The notes under the pieces were generated by a model. That model had not been told where the DNA came from, did not search any database, and was given only the letters and a program-made list of their open reading frames with translations. A stretch of DNA of 64,000 nucleotides from Slackia sp. ZJ119 (lineage in GTDB: Bacteria; Actinomycetota; Coriobacteriia; Coriobacteriales; Eggerthellaceae), in assembly GCF_011039175.1 (NCBI RefSeq), contig NZ_JAAKEN010000010.1, positions 52,353 to 116,352 on the forward strand, in the 5' to 3' direction. The translations under genes were made by a program, and so were the position numbers. Shown here piece by piece: positions 36,602 through 45,822 of this stretch. Position 1 is the first letter of the stretch, and every line of letters begins with the position of its first letter.

Positions 36602-36646
36602 GTGTTTCTATCCTCTAGTCATTTTCGGTATGCTATACCTTGCATC
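36602..36646. promoter_or_regulatory. Compact divergent promoter region (rnd / lipid kinase)
   Basis: The 45-base gap contains GGTATGCTATACC, a 5-3-5 palindrome. On the plus strand it gives an extended -10, TGCTATACC, with seven bases to the ATG at 36647. On the minus strand it gives TATAGC/CATACC toward rnd. Two back-to-back promoters must overlap here. Confidence 0.5.
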
Positions 36647-37588
36647 ATGGCAACAGAAAGGGTACCAGTGAAACTGCTTGTGATCAACAATCTGTCTTCG
36701 GGACTCAGCGACGGATCGATCTACGATTTCATCCGCGCCTTCGTCCGAGACGGCGACGAAGTGTGCCTGCGCTCGACGAGCGGCACGACCGACATCGCCT
36801 CGCTGCTTTCCGACGCAGACGGCTTCGACGCGGTCGTGGCGAGCGGCGGCGACGGAACCATCGCGACCGTGTGCGCAGAGCTGGCCCATACCGGCGTGCC
36901 GGTGCTTCCCTTCCCTGCCGGCACGGCGAACCTGCTGGCAACGAACTTGGCGTCTCCGCTCGAGCCGCACGCGCTGGCAAAGCTTGTGCGCGAGGGCCGC
37001 GAGATGGACTTCGACATCGGCGTTTTGGACGTGGCCGGCAGGCGCATCGGCTTCAACGTCATGGCAGGGGCCGGCTACGACGCCGCCATCATGCGCAACG
37101 CCGAGCCCGCAAAGAAGCTGCTCGGCTCGATGGCCTACTTCTCCGCCGCCATTTCGAACCCCATGCCGCAGACGGCGAAGCTGCGCCTCGTCCTCGACGA
37201 CGAGCAGACCGTCGAAACCGAAGGGCTCGGCGTGTTGCTCGTCAACTTCTCGAAGATCCAGTTCGACATCACGGTCACGCATGCCAACGAGCCGCGCGAC
37301 GGGCTGTTCGAGGTCGTCGTCTTGAAGGCCGCCAACGCCTTCGAGCTCATACCGGTCCTGTTTGCCGGCATCCTCGACCGCGCGGGCGACTACCCGGACC
37401 GCGGCGAGGCGCTTGAGATCCACCGAGCCGCAAAAGTGCTGGTAGAAGCCGAGCCTGCCCTTGAGATCCAATACGATGGCGAGCCCACGACGATGACGAC
37501 GCCGTTTGTGGCCGAGATCCTGCCGCAGGCCAACCGCTTCATCGTGTCCGAGGAGGGCTTCGAGCTGTTCGACATCAAGCAGGGCTAG
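36647..37588 (+). CDS. Diacylglycerol/lipid kinase family protein
   Basis: Cytoplasmic or membrane-associated lipid kinase of the DagK/YegS fold. The 313 residues have KLLVINNLSSG, VVASGGDGTIATVCAELAHTGVPVLPFPAGTANLLATNL (the GGDGT and PxGTxN signatures) and NVMAGAGYDAAIM. The start may be this ATG, nearly leaderless behind the -10 box, or the GTG at 36668, which has AGAAAGGG five bases upstream and begins right at the first strand. Substrate unknown. Confidence 0.9.
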   Translation: MATERVPVKLLVINNLSSGLSDGSIYDFIRAFVRDGDEVCLRSTSGTTDIASLLSDADGFDAVVASGGDGTIATVCAELAHTGVPVLPFPAGTANLLATNLASPLEPHALAKLVREGREMDFDIGVLDVAGRRIGFNVMAGAGYDAAIMRNAEPAKKLLGSMAYFSAAISNPMPQTAKLRLVLDDEQTVETEGLGVLLVNFSKIQFDITVTHANEPRDGLFEVVVLKAANAFELIPVLFAGILDRAGDYPDRGEALEIHRAAKVLVEAEPALEIQYDGEPTTMTTPFVAEILPQANRFIVSEEGFELFDIKQG

Positions 37589-37611
37589 GCGGCGGTTCCG
37601 CCCTTTGCTTC

Positions 37612-39486
37612 CTATTCTTCCACCGCCCCTTCGCCGCCGGCGAACTGGGCGTTGTACAGGTCGGCATAGAAGCCGCCTTGCTCGAGCAGCGCGTCATGCG
37701 TGCCCTGCTCGACGATGTCGCCGTCCTGGATGACGAGAATGAGGTCGGCGTTTCGAATGGTGGACAGCCGGTGCGCGATCACGAACGACGTGTGGCCGGC
37801 CATGAGGTCGTCCATGGCCCGCTGGATGCGCTCTTCGGTGCGCGTGTCGACGCTGGACGTCGCCTCGTCCAGAATGATCATGCGCCGGTCGGCCAAAATG
37901 GCACGGGCGATGGTGATGAGCTGGCGCTGGCCGGCCGAGACGTTCGTGGCGTCTTCGTTGATGAGCGTGTCGTAGCCTTCCGGCAGCGTCTGGATGAAGT
38001 GGTGCACGTAGGCCGCTCGGGCGGCGCCTTCCACCTCTTCGTCGGAAGCGTCGAGCTTGCCGTAGCGGATGTTGTCGCGAATGGTGCCCTTGAACAGCCA
38101 TGTGTCCTGCAGCACCATCGAAAACACGCTGCGCACGTCGTCGCGGGAGAAATCGCGCAGATCGTGGCCGCCGAGCGTGACCGAGCCCGCCTGCACGTCG
38201 TAGAAGCGCATGAGCAGCTTCACGATGGTCGTCTTGCCGGCGCCGGTCGGCCCGACGAGCGCGACGGTCTGGCCAGGCTTGACGCTCGCGGAAAAGTCGC
38301 GGATGACCGGCTTTTCCGGATCGTAGCCGAAGCGCACGTGCTTGAACTCGATGTAGCTTTCCACGTCGGCGGTGCGCGCGCGGGCGGGCTCGACGTCCGC
38401 CTCGGGCTCGTCAAGGAAGGCGAAGATGCGCTCGGCCGCGGCGGCCATCGACTGCAGCACGTTGGCGACTTGGGCCAGCTGCGTAATGGGCTGCGTGAAG
38501 TTCTTCACGTACTGGATGAACGCCTGGATGTCGCCGACGGTGATGACGCCTTGCACGGCCAGAAGGCTGCCGGTGACGGCGACGGCCACATACCCCAGGT
38601 TCCCGACGAAGCTCATGATGGGCTGCATGAGCCCGCTGATGAACTGGGACTTCCACGCCGATTCGCGCAGCCGCTCGTTCGTTTCGCCGAACCGGCGGGC
38701 CGACGCGTCTTCGCGGTTGAACGCCTTCACGATCGAATGTCCCGAAAACGTCTCTTCTACCAGCCCGTTGATGGCGCCGAGCGTGTTTTGCTGGGCCACG
38801 AAGTACTTCTGCGAGCGCTTCACGACCGCCATGACGAGCACGATGGACAGCGGCAGGATGACGACGGTCACAAGCGTCATGATCCAGTTGATGGACAGCA
38901 TCATGAAAAACACGCCCACGAGCGTGACGGCCGAGGTCACCAGCTGCGTGACGCCTTGGTTGAGGCTTGTGCCGAGCGTGTCCACGTCGTTGGTGATGCG
39001 CGAGAGCGTGTCGCCGGTGGAAGTACGCTCGAAATACCCCATGGGCAGCCGGTCGATCTTTTGCGCGATGGCGCGACGCAGCTCGTAGCAGGTCTTTTGC
39101 GACACCGAGCTCATGAGCCAGCCTTGCACGAACGAGCAGGCGGCAGAGACGACGTAGAGCCCCAGCGTGGCGAGCAGGATGCGCCCGATGGCCGAAAAGT
39201 CGATGGAGCCCGTGCCGTCGATCTTGGCGACGATGCCGTTGAACAGCTCGGTCGTGGCGGTCGAGAGCACTTTGGGCCCTACGATGGAAAAGACCGTCGA
39301 GGCGATGGCGAAGAGGATGATGACGACGATGGCGGCCTTGAAGCGGCCCATGAACGCGAGCAGCTTGGAAAGCGTGCCCTTGAAGTCCTTCGGCTTCTCG
39401 CCGCCCATCATGCTCCCCGGTCCGTGGCCCACAGGCCCGCGGCGGCGCGGCTGGGCGGCCTGCGCGGTTTCGGCGGCGCTAGTCAT
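37612..39486 (-). CDS. ABC exporter half-transporter, subunit B
   Basis: Fused permease-ATPase of the multidrug/lipid exporter type. The 624 residues have a TMD with six helices (residues 40-330) and an NBD with Walker A VGPTGAGKTTIVK, signature NVSAGQRQLITIARA and Walker B MIILDEATSSVD. The signature Gly is retained (SAGQ), so this site should be competent. It overlaps the upstream ABC gene by eight bases and its AAGGAGG lies inside it, so the pair is a heterodimer. Substrate unknown. Confidence 0.93.
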   Translation of the reverse strand: MTSAAETAQAAQPRRRGPVGHGPGSMMGGEKPKDFKGTLSKLLAFMGRFKAAIVVIILFAIASTVFSIVGPKVLSTATTELFNGIVAKIDGTGSIDFSAIGRILLATLGLYVVSAACSFVQGWLMSSVSQKTCYELRRAIAQKIDRLPMGYFERTSTGDTLSRITNDVDTLGTSLNQGVTQLVTSAVTLVGVFFMMLSINWIMTLVTVVILPLSIVLVMAVVKRSQKYFVAQQNTLGAINGLVEETFSGHSIVKAFNREDASARRFGETNERLRESAWKSQFISGLMQPIMSFVGNLGYVAVAVTGSLLAVQGVITVGDIQAFIQYVKNFTQPITQLAQVANVLQSMAAAAERIFAFLDEPEADVEPARARTADVESYIEFKHVRFGYDPEKPVIRDFSASVKPGQTVALVGPTGAGKTTIVKLLMRFYDVQAGSVTLGGHDLRDFSRDDVRSVFSMVLQDTWLFKGTIRDNIRYGKLDASDEEVEGAARAAYVHHFIQTLPEGYDTLINEDATNVSAGQRQLITIARAILADRRMIILDEATSSVDTRTEERIQRAMDDLMAGHTSFVIAHRLSTIRNADLILVIQDGDIVEQGTHDALLEQGGFYADLYNAQFAGGEGAVEE

Positions 39487-41641
39487 GGCGACCACCTCCT
39501 TCCAGCTCGTCGGCCGACAGCTGCGACAGCGCGATCTCCCGGTACGGCTCGCACGTCGCCATCAGCTCTTCGTGGGTCCCCTGGCCGGCGACCCGCCCGT
39601 CGTCGAGCACGACGATCTTGTCGGCGTTCAGCACGGTGGCGATGCGCTGGGCCACGATGAGCACGGTCTTGCCGGCCAGCTGCTCGTGCATCTGCTGGCG
39701 CAGCACGGCGTCGGTCTTGTAGTCGAGCGCCGAGAACGAGTCGTCGAACAGAAACGCGCGAGCCTCGGTAGCCAGCGCCCGCGCGATGGAGAGCCGCTGG
39801 CGCTGGCCGCCCGAGACGTTCGTGCCGCCCTGGGCGACGGCGCTTTGCAGGCCTTCCGGCTTCGACGCGACGAACTCGGCCGCCTGCGCGATGGAGAGCG
39901 CCTGTTCGATGCGGCTGTGCGGCATGGCCTCGTCGCTGTAGGCCACGTTCGATTCGATGGTGCCCGAAAACAAGAACGCCTTTTGGGGCACGTACCCGAG
40001 CGCACGCCTCAGCGCCTGCTGGCTCACGTCGCGCACGTCGATGCCGTCTACGCGCACGGCCCCTTCCGTCACGTCGTAGAAGCGCTCCACCAGCTTGACG
40101 ACGGTCGACTTGCCCGACCCCGTCGAGCCGATGACGGCCGTCGTCTTTCCCGGCTCGGCCGTGAACGTGAGGTGCTCGAGCACGCACTCCTTCGAGTCGC
40201 CGTAGCGGAAGCTCACGTCGTCGAAGGCGATCTCCAGGCCGCCGGCGTGCGCCGCGAGCTCGCGGTCTCGCGCAGACGCCGGCGACGGATCGCAGATGGA
40301 CGGCTCGCAGGACAGCACTTCGTTGATGCGGCCGGCCGCGACGTCGGCGCGGGGCAGCATGATCGAGATCATGCCGATCATGAGAAAGCCCATGATGATG
40401 ACCATCGCGTAGGTGATGAACGCGATGAGGTCGCCCGTCTGCAAAGCGCCCGTGTCGACGTATTGGGCGCCGAACCAGATGATGGCGATCGACACGCCGT
40501 TCATGACGAGCATCATCGACGGCATCATGAACGTCATGACGCGGTTGGTGAACAGCTGGGTGCGCATGAGGCTTTCGTTGGCGTCGTCGAAACGCGCCTG
40601 CTCGTAGGCTTGTCGATCGAACGCGCGGATGACCGGCACGCCAGTAAGCATTTCGCGCGAGACGAGGTTCACGCGGTCGATGAGCATTTGCACGATCTTG
40701 AACTTAGGCAGCGCCACGCGCATGAGGACGAACACGAGCGCGAGCACGGCTATGACGGCCACCGCGATGATCCAGGTCATGGACACGTTCGTTTGGGCGA
40801 TCATGACGATGCCGCCGATGGCCAGGATGGGCGCGTAGAGCACCATGCGCAAAAGCATGATGAGAACCATCTGCACCTGCTGCACGTCGTTGGTGCCGCG
40901 GGTGATGAGCGAGGCGGCCGAAAACGACTGCACCTCGGCATCGGAGAAGGACACGACGCGCTCGAAGAGCCGCCTGCGAAGGTCGGCGCCGATCTTCGCG
41001 CCGGTGCGCGACGCGATGAAGCCGACGGCTATGGCGGCAAGCGTGCCGAGCGCGGCAAGCGCGAGCATGAGGGTGCCGACGCGCAGCAGGTAGCCTATCT
41101 GCATGCCCGACAAGTCGTAGCCGAGCGATTCGTATTCCGCCTTCGCCGCAGCGATGCCCTGCTGCTCGATGAGATCGTCCGATGCGCCTCCCATCTGGCC
41201 TTTCGCTTGATCGAGCAGGTCGAGGACGGCCTTTTTGTCGAGATTGCCCGCCTCGTAGGCGGCGTACGCCTGGTCAAGGTCGAAACCGGGCTGAGACTTC
41301 GCGAAATGGACGGCCACAAGCGGCAGGGCGCACATCTGGTCGAGCTGCGCCTGGCGGCTGCGCCCGTATTCGTTCATCGAGAAGACGCCGTCGTGCTCGT
41401 CGTAGCTTTTCCGAAACTCCGCCTCGTCGGCCGCCGGCAGCATCATCGCTACTTTATTATAGGTGTCGGCCGACATCTCTTCGCACGCCACGTGCTCGAC
41501 GCCGGACTGCTGGATGCCCACGTCGACGATCTGCGACGTGTATTTCGGAAGAGCCAGGTCGCAGGCCGCCTGCACGACGAGCAGCGCCACGATGACGAGC
41601 ACGGCGGCCAGGCTTCCTTTGAGATAGCGGATGATGCGCAT
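39479..41641 (-). CDS. ABC exporter half-transporter, subunit A, with large extracytoplasmic insert
   Basis: The 720-residue partner carries an insertion of about 135 residues between the first and second membrane helices (roughly 40-175), acidic and helical, which would lie outside the cell. The NBD has Walker A IGSTGSGKSTVVK, signature NVSGGQRQRLSIARAL and FLFDDSFSALD, where Asp replaces the usual Glu after the Walker B Asp; this fits the degenerate site of heterodimeric exporters. AAAGGAGG precedes the ATG. The insert is a feature of a known clade of Gram-positive exporters. Confidence 0.92.
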   Translation of the reverse strand: MRIIRYLKGSLAAVLVIVALLVVQAACDLALPKYTSQIVDVGIQQSGVEHVACEEMSADTYNKVAMMLPAADEAEFRKSYDEHDGVFSMNEYGRSRQAQLDQMCALPLVAVHFAKSQPGFDLDQAYAAYEAGNLDKKAVLDLLDQAKGQMGGASDDLIEQQGIAAAKAEYESLGYDLSGMQIGYLLRVGTLMLALAALGTLAAIAVGFIASRTGAKIGADLRRRLFERVVSFSDAEVQSFSAASLITRGTNDVQQVQMVLIMLLRMVLYAPILAIGGIVMIAQTNVSMTWIIAVAVIAVLALVFVLMRVALPKFKIVQMLIDRVNLVSREMLTGVPVIRAFDRQAYEQARFDDANESLMRTQLFTNRVMTFMMPSMMLVMNGVSIAIIWFGAQYVDTGALQTGDLIAFITYAMVIIMGFLMIGMISIMLPRADVAAGRINEVLSCEPSICDPSPASARDRELAAHAGGLEIAFDDVSFRYGDSKECVLEHLTFTAEPGKTTAVIGSTGSGKSTVVKLVERFYDVTEGAVRVDGIDVRDVSQQALRRALGYVPQKAFLFSGTIESNVAYSDEAMPHSRIEQALSIAQAAEFVASKPEGLQSAVAQGGTNVSGGQRQRLSIARALATEARAFLFDDSFSALDYKTDAVLRQQMHEQLAGKTVLIVAQRIATVLNADKIVVLDDGRVAGQGTHEELMATCEPYREIALSQLSADELEGGGRHD

Positions 41642-41727
41642 AGGCTGTCCTCCTTTTCATCTGCGCCGGCCGGCAACCCGCCGGCGGCGGATTGCGCCAT
41701 GATAGTCCTGGACGCCCGCTCGTTTCG

Positions 41728-41753
41728 AATTCATCTCGTTTTCGTCATGAATT
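41728..41753. promoter_or_regulatory. Inverted repeat in the divergent ABC exporter / SpoU region
   Basis: AATTCAT (41728-41734) and ATGAATT (41747-41753) separated by 12 bases, 90-110 bases upstream of the ABC exporter start. A repressor site is possible, as ABC exporters are often drug-induced. No regulator gene is adjacent. The rest of 41642-41897 shows no gene. Confidence 0.35.
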
Positions 41754-41897
41754 ATTCGCCTTGCCGCAACATTCTTGGAACCGGACGCCGGCGCCGTCCC
41801 TGGAGCCGCGGCCGGAAAACGCACGCGCCTTGATGGGGTATCATGGGCGACGGGCCGAAGCTTTCGGCCGACACGTTTGCGAGTTTGGAGGATCAGC

Positions 41898-42785
41898 ATG
41901 CCGGTTGTGCCCTTGCGCGACGTCCGCGACCCCCGCCTGGCGCCGTTCACGTCGATGACCGACGCCGAGCTGCGCGATCCGCGGCAGCTCGTGGGACTGG
42001 CGCGAGCCGTCTGTGCGCACGAAGACCCAAAGCGGCTCTCAGGAGGGCTGCTCGTCGCAGAATCCATCAACGTCGCCACGCGGGCGCTCGATGCGGGGCT
42101 TGCGCCGTTTTCCCTGCTCGTCGAGAAGCGATGGGCCGACGGCGCCGCCGAGCTGATCGAGCGCGTGCAAGCCGTTGCGCCGGATGCACCTGTGTTCGTG
42201 GCCGACCACGACACGGTACGTACCGTCACCGGCCTTGAGCGCATGCGGGGACTGCTCGCGGCGTTTCACCGCCCGCCCCTGCCGGACGCGTCGGCGCTGC
42301 TGGCCGGCGCTCGGCGCGTCGCGGTGCTTGAAGACGTGACGAACCACACCAACGTGGGGGCGATCTTCCGCTCGGCCGCGGCGCTCGGCATCGACGCCGT
42401 GTTCGTGACGCCCGGCTGCCACGACCCCTTTTACCGCCGCGCCTCGCGGGTGTCCATGGGCACGGTGTTCCAGGTGCCGTGGACGCGCATCGACGTGCAA
42501 GAAGGCTGGCCTGAAGGCGGCATCGGGCTTTTGCGGGCGCACGGCTTTGCCACGGCGGCGCTTGCGCTTTCCGACGACTCCCTTCCCGTGCAGGACCGTC
42601 GCCTGCGCAATTGCGATAAACTTGCTCTCATTTTAGGCACCGAAGGCGACGGGCTGGCCGCGCGAACGATCGCCGCATGCGACTGGTGCGTGCGCATCCC
42701 GATGGACCACGACGTCGATTCGCTCAACGTGGCCGCCGCGAGCGCCGTGGCTTTCTGGGAAGTGCGGACGCGCCACCGCGACTGA
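41898..42785 (+). CDS. SpoU-family RNA 2'-O-methyltransferase
   Basis: SPOUT-fold rRNA or tRNA ribose methyltransferase using S-adenosylmethionine. The 295 residues have an N-terminal substrate-binding domain and the three SPOUT motifs: VLEDVTNHTNVGAIFRSAAALGID, LALILGTEGDGL and IPMDHDVDSLNVAAASAVAFWE. GGAGG lies seven bases before the ATG. Its RNA target cannot be told from sequence. Confidence 0.92.
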   Translation: MPVVPLRDVRDPRLAPFTSMTDAELRDPRQLVGLARAVCAHEDPKRLSGGLLVAESINVATRALDAGLAPFSLLVEKRWADGAAELIERVQAVAPDAPVFVADHDTVRTVTGLERMRGLLAAFHRPPLPDASALLAGARRVAVLEDVTNHTNVGAIFRSAAALGIDAVFVTPGCHDPFYRRASRVSMGTVFQVPWTRIDVQEGWPEGGIGLLRAHGFATAALALSDDSLPVQDRRLRNCDKLALILGTEGDGLAARTIAACDWCVRIPMDHDVDSLNVAAASAVAFWEVRTRHRD

Positions 42786-42823
42786 CCAGGCGCAATGCCG
42801 CAATGGTGCGAGACGGTCCGAGC

Positions 42824-43924
42824 CTATTTTGGCGCGGAAAACACAAAGCACGCGCCCGGGTCCGCAAACACGCTTGCCGTGCTGCCCGGCTTCGGCAGGG
42901 CGGCGACCGGCACCGTCAACGTTTCGTCGTTCACGTCGAGCCGCGCCAGATAGGACTCCCCCGCGAAAACGCCGCACCGCACAGTCGCCTCGCCGATGGC
43001 GAGAGCGTCCGACGGCACAGGCGCGACGCCAGACGCCGAAGCGCCAGCGAAAGCGGGCGCTTCGGACGCGTCGGCCGGCGCAAGCGACAGCCCGCAGTGC
43101 CGCAGCACCGCGACCGCCGCGCCGTCGCGCACGCCCGGCGCCGGCAGCGCCAAGCCGGCCGCACGGAACGCGCCGCCGCGCACCTCGCCCGACAGCACCG
43201 AACAGTCGCCGAAGCTTGCCGCGATCTTTCGCGTGGCCGGCCGCTCGTAGAGGTCCTGCGGCACGCCGGCTTGAACGACCCGCCCCGCGTCAAGCGCCAC
43301 GACGACGTCGGACATCATGAGCGCCTCGACGGCGTCGTGGGTGACCATCACGCACGTCACGCCCTCTTCGCGATGCAGCCGCAGCACGAGCGAGCGCATG
43401 TCCTCGCGCAGGCTTTCGTCGAGCCCTGAAAACGGCTCGTCGAGCAGCAGCGCCGCCGGCTTGCCCGCAAGCGCCCGAGCGAGCGCCACGCGCTGGGCCT
43501 GCCCGCCCGAAAGCGTGGCCGGCGAGCGGTCTCCGAAGCCTGCCAGCGCGACGCGTTCGAGCAAGTCAGCCGCCCGCGCCAGGCGCTCCCGTTTGACCAC
43601 GCCTGCCATGCGCAGCGGGTAGGCCACGTTCTCCGCGACGCTCATATGCGGAAACAGCCGCACGTCCTGAAACACGAAGCCAAGGTTGCGCTTGTGGGAC
43701 GGCAGCCCGTCAACGACGCGGCCGTCGAAACACACGCTGCCTTCGTCTTGCAGCAGAATGCCTGCCACCACCTTGAGCAGCGTCGACTTCCCCGCCCCCG
43801 ACTCGCCCAAAAGCGACACGAAGGCGCCGTCGGGCGCCGTGAACGACACGTCGTCGAGAATCTTTCGCGCATCCCGCTTGCGCTCGCCAAGCGAAAGCGA
43901 CACGCCGCGCACGTCAAGTCGCAT
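42824..43924 (-). CDS. ABC importer ATP-binding protein (YnjD-like)
   Basis: The 366-residue ATPase has Walker A GESGAGKSTLLK, Q-loop, signature TLSGGQAQRVALARAL, Walker B ALLLDEPFSGLD and a 110-residue C-terminal beta domain of the TOBE type seen in CysA/PotA/FbpC-like importers. It is the last gene of a four-gene importer (binding protein, two permeases, ATPase) and is nine bases from the second permease. The substrate is unknown. The operon promoter carries the same inverted repeat as the Mo-oxidoreductase operon. Confidence 0.9.
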   Translation of the reverse strand: MRLDVRGVSLSLGERKRDARKILDDVSFTAPDGAFVSLLGESGAGKSTLLKVVAGILLQDEGSVCFDGRVVDGLPSHKRNLGFVFQDVRLFPHMSVAENVAYPLRMAGVVKRERLARAADLLERVALAGFGDRSPATLSGGQAQRVALARALAGKPAALLLDEPFSGLDESLREDMRSLVLRLHREEGVTCVMVTHDAVEALMMSDVVVALDAGRVVQAGVPQDLYERPATRKIAASFGDCSVLSGEVRGGAFRAAGLALPAPGVRDGAAVAVLRHCGLSLAPADASEAPAFAGASASGVAPVPSDALAIGEATVRCGVFAGESYLARLDVNDETLTVPVAALPKPGSTASVFADPGACFVFSAPK

Positions 43925-43933
43925 GGCCGCCTC

Positions 43934-44836
43934 CTATCCGTTGAAGTAATCGATCTCGCGCGACACCTGCCGGCGAAGCAGCACCTCGAACAGCAGAAAC
44001 ACCGCGAGCGTCGCAGCCAAAAACACGATGCCGTACGCGCTGGCGATCGTGCGGTCGCCGCTCGACAGGTACGGGAACATCACGAGGGCAAGCGTCTTCA
44101 CCTTCCCCGCGCCCACCAAAAGCGTGAGGAAATACTGGGAAAACGACAGGATGTAGCTCATCGACGCCGCCGACAGGAGCGCCGGCGCAAGCGTGGGCGC
44201 CGTCACCGTCGCCCAGACGCGCACCGGACCTGCGCCGCACAGCCGCGCCTGGTCTTCCAAGCGGCTGCCCGCCGCCTGCATCGCGTCGACCATGATGAGC
44301 GCGGCATACGGCAAAGCCACGATCGCGTGGCAGACCACCACGCCGACCACGGTGCCCGACAGCCCCGCGCGAAGGAAGGCCACCTGCACGCCCATCGCGA
44401 ACACCGTGGCAGGGATGAGGAAGGGCACGAGCACGGCGAAGCGGGCAACGTCGCGGCCACAGAAGCGGTAGCGCGACAAGGCAGCGGCCGCCATGGTCGC
44501 CACCACGACGGTGAGCAGGGCGCAGGCAAGCGCGATGCCGACCGACGTCGCCAGCACCTCGCCGAGGCGCTGGGACGGGCCGAACAGCTCTTCGACGCCG
44601 CGCGTCGTGAACGTCTCGGGGAACAGAAGCGGCCAGGGCCAGGCCGACGTGAACGCCCACAGCACGATGATCGCGACCGGGCCGACCACGCACAGCGCCT
44701 GCAGCGCCACGAGCGCCCATGCCGCCCCGTTTCTCTTGCGCCGACGACAGCGACGGGGTCGCCCGCCGCCCGCCGGCCCTTCCGTGCCGGCGGACGCCGC
44801 GCGCGCCGCTTCAACCTCTGGCTCTTGCCCGCTCAT
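43934..44836 (-). CDS. ABC importer permease, second subunit
   Basis: The 300-residue membrane protein has an Arg-rich cytoplasmic N-terminus of about 35 residues, about six helices and the EAA loop (AAGSRLEDQARLCGAGPVRVWATV). Corresponds to the C-terminal half of the double-length E. coli YnjC. Overlaps the first permease as ATGA, so translation is coupled. Confidence 0.88.
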   Translation of the reverse strand: MSGQEPEVEAARAASAGTEGPAGGGRPRRCRRRKRNGAAWALVALQALCVVGPVAIIVLWAFTSAWPWPLLFPETFTTRGVEELFGPSQRLGEVLATSVGIALACALLTVVVATMAAAALSRYRFCGRDVARFAVLVPFLIPATVFAMGVQVAFLRAGLSGTVVGVVVCHAIVALPYAALIMVDAMQAAGSRLEDQARLCGAGPVRVWATVTAPTLAPALLSAASMSYILSFSQYFLTLLVGAGKVKTLALVMFPYLSSGDRTIASAYGIVFLAATLAVFLLFEVLLRRQVSREIDYFNG

Positions 44837-45717
44837 CGGCCCTTCCCTTCCCGCTTCAGCACGACGAAGTACGCGATGGCCGCAACGGTCGTCACGAGCG
44901 CCATCACGCCGTTCAAGGCCATGGCGACGCTGCGGTTGGCGATGTCGGGGTTCTGGAATTCGATGTAGGCCAGCACGGGCAGCGCCTTGGGCAGCGTCGG
45001 CCCGAGCAGAAACGGCACCTCGTAGGCGCCGAACGCGAACGCGAACACCACGAGGAACGCCTTCATGAGCGCCCCTTTGCATAAGGGCAGCGTCACCGTG
45101 AAAAACGTGCGCAGCGGGCTGGCGCCAAGCGTCGCGGCCGCTTCGCCGAAACGGTCGGACACGTGGCTCATGAGCGCCACGGTGCAAAACGCGACGAAGG
45201 GCACTTCTTTCCACGCGTAGACCGCCAAAACGCCCCAGCCGCTCGCGTCGCCGACGATGGAGGGGAAATCGGAAGGGGCGGCGACAAGCCCCAAGCAGTG
45301 CAGGACGCGCGGCACAAGGCCCGATCCGGAGAACAGCGACACCATGAACAGCACCACGAGGATGTGGGCGCACATGAGGGGGATCTGCACGTCGACGAGC
45401 GCGACGAGGCGGGTCTGCCGCACCGCGCACAACGCCGCCGACAGCACGATGCCGCCCGCCAGCGCCCAAAGCGACGAGGCGAGCGCCAGATAGAAGCTGA
45501 ACGATACCGATTGGGCCAGGTCGGGGCGCGTGAGCACCTGCTGCCAGTATTCGAACGTCACGTCGGTGCGCCCAAGGAACGGCATGATGCCGAAGCCTTG
45601 CAGCACCCCGCCGACGACGCCGTAGAGAAAGACCGCCACCAGCACGAGCGCCGGCGCCATGAGCAGGTAGGGAGCGACGGCGCGGCCCGCACGCCGCAAC
45701 GCCAAACGGTCCACCAT
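44833..45717 (-). CDS. ABC importer permease, first subunit
   Basis: The 294-residue permease has about six helices and the EAA loop (FGEAAATLGASPLRTFFTVTLP). The ATG at 45717 is preferred because AAAGGGGG lies eight bases upstream; earlier in-frame codons fall in a spacer with hairpins. Corresponds to the N-terminal half of YnjC. Confidence 0.88.
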   Translation of the reverse strand: MVDRLALRRAGRAVAPYLLMAPALVLVAVFLYGVVGGVLQGFGIMPFLGRTDVTFEYWQQVLTRPDLAQSVSFSFYLALASSLWALAGGIVLSAALCAVRQTRLVALVDVQIPLMCAHILVVLFMVSLFSGSGLVPRVLHCLGLVAAPSDFPSIVGDASGWGVLAVYAWKEVPFVAFCTVALMSHVSDRFGEAAATLGASPLRTFFTVTLPLCKGALMKAFLVVFAFAFGAYEVPFLLGPTLPKALPVLAYIEFQNPDIANRSVAMALNGVMALVTTVAAIAYFVVLKREGKGR

Positions 45718-45752
45718 AGCCGCGCCCCCTTTCTGCATCTTCCGATTCCCGT

Positions 45753-45805
45753 CGTTGATATTTTTCAACGTCTTGTTCGCAGGCTGCAAGCATCCGCCCG
45801 CAAAC
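45753..45805 (-). other. Stem-loops between the binding-protein and permease genes
   Basis: CGTTGA / TCAACG (45753-45770) and an imperfect GTTCGCAGGC / GCCCGCAAAC pair (45775-45805, 8 of 10 pairing) lie just past the binding-protein stop. Such hairpins often protect the binding-protein mRNA so that it is made in excess of the permeases. Confidence 0.45.
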
Positions 45806-45822
45806 GGCGCTTCAACCGGCCT

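Noticed and set aside
43934..45793. Single 619-codon frame covering two permeases
   Set aside because: Only its second half is real protein. The first half is a frame shadow of the first permease; the real second permease starts at 44836 with an ATGA overlap.
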